DNA of 64,000 nt from JBBIWA01 sp037439425 (GTDB lineage Bacteria; Acidobacteriota; Blastocatellia; RBC074). Below are positions 43,338 through 50,761 of the stretch, piece after piece (positions within the stretch are counted from its first letter, which is position 1; every line of letters starts with the position of its first letter). Location: positions 62,001 to 126,000 of the forward strand of contig JBBIWA010000003.1 in NCBI GenBank assembly GCA_037439425.1, read 5' to 3'. The position numbers and the translations under genes were made by a program. The notes below the pieces were generated by a model, which was given only the letters and a program-made list of their open reading frames with translations, was not told the DNA's origin and did not search any database.

Positions 43338-45305
43338 ATGAAACTTCCCCGACTCTCCACCCCGCTTGGAGTCCTGATCTATGCGTCTCTGTGCGCCGCG
43401 CCAGCGCTCTCAGCCGATGACTGGAAACCGATTGATCCGGCGCATCTGGCGATGAAAACGCCGATGGTTGAAAAGGACGCTGATGCCGAAGCGATCTTCT
43501 AGGAGGTCATTGTTAACGATGAAGACATGGATACGGTCCTTGCGCATTACATCCGCATCAAGGTCTTCACCGAGCGCGGCGTCGAATCGCAGAGCAAAGT
43601 CGAGATCCCTTATTTCAACCGCACCCGGATCAAAGATATCGCCGGGCGCACGATCAAACCCGATGGCACGATCATCGAGCTGAAGAAGGATGGAATCTTT
43701 GAAAGCACGATCGCCAAAGCCGATCGGTTGAAGTTGCAAGCCAAGTCTTTTGTCATGCCGGGCGTGGTGCCAGGAGCTATCATCGAGTATCGCTGGCGTG
43801 AAATACGCCCCTCATTTCTCTACGCGCGCTTCCAGCTTCAGCGTGACATTCCCTTGCAGTCCGTTAAGTACTTCATCAAGCCCGGTCCTTATTGGTCACT
43901 GGGCATGCGCTCAGTCGTCTTCAATGGGCCTCAGGCCCCCTTGCAGAAAGAGAGAAATGGCTTCTACAGCGTGACCATGACCAATGTTCCGGCCTTCCGC
44001 GAAGAACCGCGCATGCCGCCTGGGGATTATGTGCGCCGCTGGCTGCTGCTGTTTTACTCGGAATCGGACACCAACCTGGAGCCGCAGAAGTTCTGGAATA
44101 AGTACGGCAAGGATGTCTATGAGAAGAACAAAGCGAGCATGAAGGTCAGCGATGAGGTGCGGAAGGCGGCCGCTGAAGCGACCAGCGGCGCTACCACGTC
44201 TGAGGAGAAGCTCAAGCGACTGTTTGATTTTTGCCGCTCTAAGATCAGACGCATTGACGATGACGCCTCGGGACTGACCGACAGCGATCGCGAAAAAATG
44301 AAGGAGAACAAGTCTCCGGCTGATACGCTCAAGCGTGGCTATGGCACCGGTAATGACATCAATATGCTGTTTGCCGCGTTGGCTTCTGCCGCTGGATTTG
44401 ACGCGCGCATCGCCAGACTGGGCGACCGCAGCGACTTTTTCTTCAATCCGACTTTCACCGACGACTACTTTCTGCACAGCTACAATATCGCTGTGAAGGT
44501 GGATAATCAGTGGCGCTTCTTCGATCCGGCCAATACCTATGTCCCCTTTGGCATGCTGCGCTGGCAGGAAGAAGGAGAGCAAGCATTGATTAGTGATCCC
44601 AAAGAACCGGTCTTCATCCAGACGCCGCTTTCACCAGCAGAGAAGTCTGTGGAACGGCGCACCGCCAAGCTGCGCTTGAGTGAAGACGGCACGCTCGAAG
44701 GCGAGGTGCGCATTGAGTATACCGGCCACCTGGCGGCTGACCGGAAAGAGTATAACGATGACGACTCGCCTCAGCAGCGCGAAGAGACCTTGCGCGAGAT
44801 GGAGAAGAATCGGCTGAGCACGGCTGAGCTGTCAGAGATTCGCATCGAGAATGTGACCGACCCGGACAAGCCATTCGTCTATGCTTACCGCGTGCGGGTT
44901 CCCGGCTACGCGCAGCGCACGGGCCGGCGGCTTTTCCTGCAATCAGCCTTCTTCCAGCGCGGCATCGGCCCGCTCTTCCCTACCAGCGAGCGCAAGTACG
45001 ATATTTACTTTCATTACCCCTGGATGAAAGAAGACGTGGTGACGATTGAGCTACCGGCTGGCTTCACGCTCGATAATGCCGAATCTCCGGGCTCATTTTC
45101 GATGGGCGAAGTCGGCCATTACAACGTGTCGGTAGGGGTCACCCAGGATCAGAAGATGCTGGTCTACAAGCGCAACTTCAAGTTCAGTGGGCTGCTCTTT
45201 CCGGTAAGTGGCTACTCGCAGCTGAAGCGCGTCTTTGACGAGCTTCATAAGCAAGACAATCACACAATCACCCTTAGGCAGAGCGCAGCTTCCACACCAA
45301 ACTAA
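43338..45305 (+). pseudogene. DUF3857/transglutaminase-like exported protein, interrupted by amber codon 55
   Basis: The frame from the ATG at 43338 encodes a signal peptide (MKLPRLSTPLGVLIYASLCA...LSADDW) and runs on through a DUF3857 domain (SKVEIPYFNRTRIKDIAGRTIKPDGT) and a transglutaminase-like core. It is broken by TAG at 43500-43502, inside AEAIF(stop)EVIVNDED, where relatives have Trp, so a single TGG-to-TAG change explains it. The downstream frame alone (from 43527) would lack the secretion signal. The core reads KRGYGTGNDINMLFAALA, so the transglutaminase Cys is absent and the intact protein would be a non-catalytic member. It is followed directly by a related, intact gene. Confidence 0.85.
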
Positions 45306-45333
45306 ATGCCGGTCTAGAGTGCAACGCTTTCGG

Positions 45334-45359
45334 ACTTCAGACCTCAGAGGTCAGACTGC
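45334..45359. repeat. Short heptanucleotide array before a start codon
   Basis: CAGACCT CAGAGGT CAGACTG, period 7, lies between the two DUF3857 genes. Its AGAGGT lies about nine bases before the ATG at 45361 and could be serving as the Shine-Dalgarno sequence of that gene. Confidence 0.6.
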
Positions 45360-45360
45360 T

Positions 45361-47325
45361 ATGATGAGAGAACTGATCCGATCCTGCTTAGGAGTGGCAC
45401 TGATGAGCGCCCTGGCTTGGGCTGGCGATGAAGCTCCGGCCTGGTTGCAGCAGGTCGCCTCGACTCAAGTGCCGAGTTATGACAAGAAAGTGCCGGTCGT
45501 GGTGCTGCTCAATGAATCACGAGTGGCGGTGGGTGAAGATGGTCGCATTACCACCACGACTTATTACGCCGTGCGCATTCTGAAGCGCGAAGGACGCGAG
45601 GAGGCGCGCGCCAGCGAAATCTACTACACCGGCATGGAGAGAGTGCGCGAGATGCGCGCCTGGTTGATTCGCCCTTCCGGTGAAGTGAAGAAGTATGGCA
45701 AGGATCAAACGCTCGATCTCGCCATCAGGGATAACGATGTCTACAACGAAGTTCGCGTCAAAGTGATCTCGGCCGAGAATGATGCCGAGGCTGGCGCTGT
45801 CTTCGGCTGCGAGATGATTACTGAGAGCCGTTCGGTCTTCTCACAGTTCCGGTGGTCCTTTCAAGAGAACTTACCGGTGCTCCTCTCCCGCTACACCGTT
45901 ACCTTGCCGCCTCTCTGGCGCGCCGAAGGCGTGATCTTCAATCACGAGAAGATCGAGCCAGCGGTCACTGGCTCTACTTATTCGTGGGAGCTACGCAATC
46001 TCCCGTTTATTGAAGACGAACCGGCCAGCCCGGAAGTGAGCAACCTGGTGCCGCGACTGGCTGTGAGCCTTTTCCCACCGCCAGACAAACCGGCGAGCCT
46101 GAGAACTTTCCGCAGTTGGGTAGATGTTTCGCGCTATCTGAGCGAGCTGCACGATCCACAAACTGAGCTCGATGATAACATCGCAGCCAAAGCGCGTGAG
46201 CTAACCGCCAACGCCAAAAACGAGCTTGAGCGCATTCAAGCCATTGGTCGCTTTGTGCAAAGCATCAACTACATCTCGATTCAGACCAATCTCGGACGCG
46301 GCGGTGGTTACCGCCCGCACTCTGCCATTGAGGTCTTCACCAAATCATACGGTGATTGCAAAGACAAGGCGAATCTGATGCGCGCGATGCTCAAGGCGCT
46401 GCGGATTGAGTCCTATCCGGTTGTCATCTACGCTGGCGATCCTACCTATGTGCGCGAGCAGTGGCCATCGCCGCATCAATTCAACCATTGCATCATCAGC
46501 GTGAAGGTGAGCGAGGGGACTCAAGCTGCTACCATTGTCAACCACCCAAGTCTGGGCCGGTTGCTGATCTTCGATCCAACTGATGAGCATACTCCGGTGG
46601 GCGACCTGCCCGATCACGAGCAGGGGAGTCTGGCTTTGGTTGTCGCAGGAGAAAAAGGCGCTTTGCTGCGAATGCCAGTCATCTCGCCAGAGGCCAATCG
46701 GCTGGAGCGACAGGTGGAAGCAACGCTGGAAGCAAGTGGGACCCTCACCGCCACGATCCGGGAAAACTCGATCGGGCAGGAGGCCGTTGACGAACGGCGC
46801 GCCTTCCGCACGCTCACGCGCTCGCAGTATGTGAAGATGATCGAAAGCTGGATCACCCGCGGCGCAACTGGCGCGAGTGTCTCCAGGATTGAGCCAACAG
46901 ACAACATGGCGGAAGGCCGTTTTGCGCTCAATGTGGAATTCACTGCCCCAAGTTATGCCCAGAGCATGCAAGGGCGCTTACTGGTCTTTAAGCCTGCTAT
47001 CGTTTCGCGCCGCGAATCGCTCTTTTTGACCGAAGCTTCCCGCAAGCATCCGGTGGTGCTTCAGTCCCAGGCATTCACTGAAACGGCGCGCATCAAGCTG
47101 CCGGCCGGATTCGAGGTGGATGAGAGGCCCACAGGATTGAAGCTCGAGACCCCTTTTGGGAAGTACCACACCAGCTATGAAGTGAAGGATGACTATCTCG
47201 TCTTTACCCGCAACCTGATTTTGCAGGCCGCGACGATCCCGGTCGAGCAATACGAACAGGTGCGCCGCTTCTTCGGTCATATCAGCGCTGCTGAGCAAGC
47301 TCCCGTCGTGCTGGTGAGAAAATAA
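45361..47325 (+). CDS. Exported DUF3857 and transglutaminase-domain protein
   Basis: 654 residues with a signal peptide (LGVALMSALAWAGDEAP). The N-terminal DUF3857 beta domain (about 40-260, motif YYAVRILKREGREEARASEIYY) precedes a transglutaminase-like papain fold. The likely catalytic triad is complete: Cys333 in SYGDCKDKANL, His376 in QFNHCIISV and Asp405 in FDPTDEHTP. A C-terminal beta domain follows. Periplasmic members may cleave or cross-link peptides; function is uncharacterised. The start at 45361 lies 55 bp after the broken paralogue; the longer upstream frame overlaps that gene and is discounted. The paralogue at 43338 lacks the Cys, so the two may have formed an active/inactive pair. 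Confidence 0.88.
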   Translation: MMRELIRSCLGVALMSALAWAGDEAPAWLQQVASTQVPSYDKKVPVVVLLNESRVAVGEDGRITTTTYYAVRILKREGREEARASEIYYTGMERVREMRAWLIRPSGEVKKYGKDQTLDLAIRDNDVYNEVRVKVISAENDAEAGAVFGCEMITESRSVFSQFRWSFQENLPVLLSRYTVTLPPLWRAEGVIFNHEKIEPAVTGSTYSWELRNLPFIEDEPASPEVSNLVPRLAVSLFPPPDKPASLRTFRSWVDVSRYLSELHDPQTELDDNIAAKARELTANAKNELERIQAIGRFVQSINYISIQTNLGRGGGYRPHSAIEVFTKSYGDCKDKANLMRAMLKALRIESYPVVIYAGDPTYVREQWPSPHQFNHCIISVKVSEGTQAATIVNHPSLGRLLIFDPTDEHTPVGDLPDHEQGSLALVVAGEKGALLRMPVISPEANRLERQVEATLEASGTLTATIRENSIGQEAVDERRAFRTLTRSQYVKMIESWITRGATGASVSRIEPTDNMAEGRFALNVEFTAPSYAQSMQGRLLVFKPAIVSRRESLFLTEASRKHPVVLQSQAFTETARIKLPAGFEVDERPTGLKLETPFGKYHTSYEVKDDYLVFTRNLILQAATIPVEQYEQVRRFFGHISAAEQAPVVLVRK

Positions 47326-47431
47326 TCGGCCTGGGAGTAGCGGGAAGCTCAAGCGAAGGTGCCCGCAAAACTTTAGAGGAGCTTTTTATGCTATTGACTG
47401 CGAGCGCACGCCCAGGGGGTGTGGCTCGCAC

Positions 47432-49444
47432 TTAGCGCTGTTCGGCTGCCCTGGTCTCAGGCTGTGGCTTGGGCACAGTGAGCGCAGGATTACGCGAGAA
47501 GAATCCGTAAGGCATGAGCTTGAAACCAGCGCGGTGGACTCCCATCACCGGCCATTCTTCAGGCCGTGGGATATGAGTCACTCCCATCGTATACCACAGC
47601 ACAATGTCTTGATTCGCAATTGAGCGATTGGCTTTGATCCACCTGGGCAAACCATCGCCACCTTTGCTCTGATTGACGTAGTAACCAGCAGCGTTGATCT
47701 GGGTGGGTTCGTACTGTGTGACCCAGAGATGGGCCTGCATAAATCCGGCTCGCTTGCTCACCCAAGACTGAGGCCCGGCATAAGGAAGAGCGTTTTCTCC
47801 TGGGAAGAGCAGATAACCTACCTCCTGCCCCAGCTCGTTTTTGACCGAAGGATTTATCACCCGCCACTTGCGGCCGGAAGCGAGGTTAAGCTTGCGCTGC
47901 GCCTCAAGCTCTTGGCGCAATAGTGTCTCCTTCATGACAAAGGCATTGTGGTAGGGATTCTTAGGCCCTGGTGGCAGCGCCTCGATATTCTGCTCGACGA
48001 CGCTGTTGCCTGTGCCATCAACATCAAGGTCGAGTCTGAAATTGAAAAAGTGCTGGTGATGCACCGCCTCGACGCCTTCCGCGACGATGTGTCCGTAGCT
48101 GTCACCGTGGTGCTCGCCGCCAGAGACAGCAACGGCCTTGGCAGCCATGATGCCGGTCAGCAACACCTCCATTTCCAGCGTGCCGTCTTGCTGAAAGACC
48201 CAGTTGAAGCCGTATTCGTAATTGCCGACATTGGCAAACCAGGAGAGCACAAGCTGCCTGGCGCGCCGTGACTCGTTGTGATTGGTCAGATAATCAACGT
48301 GCTTCCACAACACACCGCCATCTCGTTCATAAAGAGCGACTGTCCGAGGTTGCTCATAGGCGCCCCCCGCCTCGCCGGCAAAGACCGTACTGAATAAGAC
48401 GGCGTTATCAGTAACATCAGTGCGCGCTTCGAGTGGCAGCGCCAGCTTGCCGATGCCAGCTTCACCCGCATCGAAAGCATTGCGGAAGAACCAGCCCGTG
48501 CTGGGATCGCCATAGGGCACGACCATCTCGGAGAGCGAAGCTCGGTAGAGCACCGAGCGCGCTTTGCCCTGATCTTCGTAACTGACGGTATAAAGCACCA
48601 GACCTTCGCGCGGGTGCAGCGCATAGCGGAAGCGCCAGTTCTGCCAGCGCACTTCGTGGCCGCGCACTTCAAAACTCTTCCCTTCAGGCTGGATGATGTG
48701 CAGTGGTTTCGGCGCAGCGCGCAACTCTCCCACTGACTTTTCATCCAGATCAGCAGTCGCTTTGGGCACTGGCACCACGCCGCTGTCTTCAACCTTGATC
48801 ACCTTCTTCGCATTCAGATTGACGACAGCGATCACTCCTTCGATGGGGCGCGCATAGGGGTTCTTTGAATCGCCACGATAGAGAGAGACGCCGCGAACGA
48901 GTCTTACACCTTCTTCATCGGGAAAACCAAAGTAGCCCGCTGGCCAGGGTTCGATCTGAACTTTTTGGAAATCGGTAATTCCGCGCCTCTTCATCGCCTC
49001 CTGCCAGCGCGGATCAGCGCGGACGATGGCTCCTGTCAGGAGGACGTCTTCGATCATGAAGGTTGGCTGCGCTCCGGCAATCTCTTTCCAGGAGAGGAGT
49101 CGTCGGGTTTTGAGGTCTACGATGGCTTCGAAAGTCTGGTTGCTGGCTCGCTCATAAACGACGGCGAAGGCTTCGCGGCGCATCGGATCGCCCGGCTTGT
49201 AGCTCAGGACTTCGGCCTTCGGTGGCTCGTGCAGCACGATAATTGGAAAGCGGCTGCTTTCGGTCACCTTGCCGGCGGCCTTCAGCACTTCCACAGCGGT
49301 CGTGATCTCCTCTTTGCTGAGCGGATCGAGAGGATGAGCTGTGCCGGCTACCTCCGCTCCAAGGGCTTGCCCCGCTGCAAGCAGAAAGATGATGATAACT
49401 CGCAGCGGCAGTGATTGAATAAGTGAAGAGAGGGATTGCCTCAT
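47432..49444 (-). CDS. Copper-containing primary amine oxidase
   Basis: Exported quinoprotein of 670 residues that oxidises primary amines to aldehydes with release of ammonia and hydrogen peroxide. Tyr409 in VGNYEYGF is the precursor of the topaquinone cofactor. Copper ligands are His463 and His465 (VHHQHFFNFRLDLDVDG) and His624 (GVTHIPRPEEWPVM). Asp325 in NAFDAGEAGIG is the catalytic base. N-terminal small domains precede, after a signal peptide (LRVIIIFLLAAGQALGA). GGAGG lies five bases before the ATG at 49444. All catalytic residues are present, so it should be active; the amine is unknown. Confidence 0.95.
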   Translation of the reverse strand: MRQSLSSLIQSLPLRVIIIFLLAAGQALGAEVAGTAHPLDPLSKEEITTAVEVLKAAGKVTESSRFPIIVLHEPPKAEVLSYKPGDPMRREAFAVVYERASNQTFEAIVDLKTRRLLSWKEIAGAQPTFMIEDVLLTGAIVRADPRWQEAMKRRGITDFQKVQIEPWPAGYFGFPDEEGVRLVRGVSLYRGDSKNPYARPIEGVIAVVNLNAKKVIKVEDSGVVPVPKATADLDEKSVGELRAAPKPLHIIQPEGKSFEVRGHEVRWQNWRFRYALHPREGLVLYTVSYEDQGKARSVLYRASLSEMVVPYGDPSTGWFFRNAFDAGEAGIGKLALPLEARTDVTDNAVLFSTVFAGEAGGAYEQPRTVALYERDGGVLWKHVDYLTNHNESRRARQLVLSWFANVGNYEYGFNWVFQQDGTLEMEVLLTGIMAAKAVAVSGGEHHGDSYGHIVAEGVEAVHHQHFFNFRLDLDVDGTGNSVVEQNIEALPPGPKNPYHNAFVMKETLLRQELEAQRKLNLASGRKWRVINPSVKNELGQEVGYLLFPGENALPYAGPQSWVSKRAGFMQAHLWVTQYEPTQINAAGYYVNQSKGGDGLPRWIKANRSIANQDIVLWYTMGVTHIPRPEEWPVMGVHRAGFKLMPYGFFSRNPALTVPKPQPETRAAEQR

Positions 49445-49677
49445 GGAGTCCTCCTTACCGGTGCCAACGCGCACATTGGGGGAAAACATTGAGTGGTGCT
49501 GTGATTTGACACGCACGCATTCTAGCACCGGCCGGTGAGAAGGTAAAACGCTCGTAGCTCAACAGCGATAGCGAAGAGGATTGTCAAGAAGCTACTGCTG
49601 CCCGTATAATCCGCTGCAATTCTGAAAGGAGTTGTTCAGGTCGTTTGTGGCGATGCTACGGAAAGCAGCGTGAACTT

Positions 49678-49767
49678 CCTGGGTACGCACGCTGATCCGG
49701 CGTGCTCGCTCTGCGGTAATGGCTTGCTTAACCAAGACAGGCAGGCAAGGATGCGTGCCTGCCCAGG
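49678..49767. repeat. ~100-bp double-hairpin dispersed repeat, copy 5
   Basis: CCTGGGTACGCACGC...GGCGTGC, the linker CGGTAATGGCTTGCTTAACC, then GGCAAGGATGCGTGCCTGCC...AGGATTTTCCGCA. In inverted orientation it matches the copy at 12027 over most of its length. It ends just before a truncated hydrolase fragment. Confidence 0.75.
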
Positions 49768-49817
49768 ATTTTCCGCAAGAGTCATTCATGTCTCAGATGC
49801 GATTGTCCTTGTGTTTC

Positions 49818-50050
49818 CTGCTCCTGTCTGGGTCTTTCACAGCAGCGCGGACCCAATAGTTCCGGTCACCGAGCCACGTCAGATGGCCGAAGCGTTGAAG
49901 TCAATAGGCGGGAACGTGAAAAATACCAAGTACGAAGGCGGAGAGCACAATTCATGGGATAGAGCATACGCTGAGCCTGAGTTTATCTCCTGGTTGCTTT
50001 CACAACGACGCGACCAGGCGAAACCTGAGTCTCCTCAATCTCGTAGATGA
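49818..50050 (+). pseudogene. C-terminal fragment of an alpha/beta hydrolase (esterase)
   Basis: The last ~75 codons read PVWVFHSSADPIVPVTEPRQM...KYEGGEHNSWDRAYAEPEFISWLL. This is the tail of a prolyl-oligopeptidase-like or phospholipase/carboxylesterase hydrolase, with the catalytic Asp (ADPIVP) and His (GGEHNSW). The nucleophile Ser half is missing, and the frame upstream runs into the dispersed repeat at 49678-49767. It appears to be a gene remnant left after deletion or repeat insertion. It ends 48 bp before the methyltransferase gene. Confidence 0.75.
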
Positions 50051-50097
50051 TTCACTGGATTGGTGGATAAGTTGTTTGTGCCGATGCTGAACCGACC

Positions 50098-50760
50098 ATG
50101 GGCTTATACGCGAAACACCTCTTTCCGCGAATTCTCGACTGGGCGCTGCGCAGCCCTGAAGCGGGACAGCAGCGCCATCAAGTGTTAGAGATGGCGAAAG
50201 GAGAAGTCCTTGAAATCGGATTCGGCACCGGGCTTAACCTGCGCTATTACCCGGAAGCGGTCACGCGCGTGATGGCGATTGACATGGAGCGGATGCTGCC
50301 GGAGAAGGTGGCCCAACGCATTGCACAGGCGCGCATGCCAGTGGAACAGATGCAGCTAGATGCTTCCGGTAGACTCCCGTTTGAGGACAACACCTTTGAC
50401 ACAGCGGTCAGCACCTGGACGCTCTGCTCGATTGAGGATCTGGCAGCGGCGCTGGCTGAGCTGCGTCGCGTGCTCAAACCGCAAGGGCGGTTCCTCTTCC
50501 TTGAGCATGGCCGCAGCGACAACCCTAAAGTGGCACGCTGGCAAGATCGTCTAAATCCGCTGCAAAAGATCATCGGCTGTGGCTGCAATATGAACCGCCC
50601 GATTGATCGGCTGATAGACGCTGCTGGTTTGCAGATCGTCCGGCTCGACCGCTTCTTGATGCCGAATACGCCTCAGATCTTTGGTGAAATGTATCGTGGC
50701 ATTGCCACACCGAACAAGCAGACCTCAGACCTCAGGGATCAGACCTGGTCTGAAGTCTGA
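50098..50760 (+). CDS. Class I SAM-dependent methyltransferase
   Basis: 220 residues. The SAM-binding motif VLEIGFGTGLNLRYYP is at about 37-52, with AIDMERM (motif II), LPFEDNTFDTAVSTWTLCSIED (motif IV region) and LRRVLKPQGRFLFLEHGRS (motif V/VI). NPLQKIIGCGCNMNRPIDRLI matches the small METTL7-like/UbiE-related group, which methylates thiols, lipids or small molecules. The final residues (TPNKQTSDLRDQTWSEV) and the stop are encoded by a heptanucleotide repeat, so the natural C-terminus was probably overwritten. It converges on the VIT/vWA gene. Confidence 0.88.
   Translation: MGLYAKHLFPRILDWALRSPEAGQQRHQVLEMAKGEVLEIGFGTGLNLRYYPEAVTRVMAIDMERMLPEKVAQRIAQARMPVEQMQLDASGRLPFEDNTFDTAVSTWTLCSIEDLAAALAELRRVLKPQGRFLFLEHGRSDNPKVARWQDRLNPLQKIIGCGCNMNRPIDRLIDAAGLQIVRLDRFLMPNTPQIFGEMYRGIATPNKQTSDLRDQTWSEV
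50718..50760. repeat. Heptanucleotide inverted array supplying a gene's 3' end
   Basis: CAGACCT CAGACCT CAGGGAT CAGACCT faces GGTCTGAAGTCTGA, with period 7. It encodes the last residues and TGA stop of the methyltransferase and ends one base before the convergent VIT/vWA gene stop region. Confidence 0.8.
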
Positions 50761-50761
50761 T

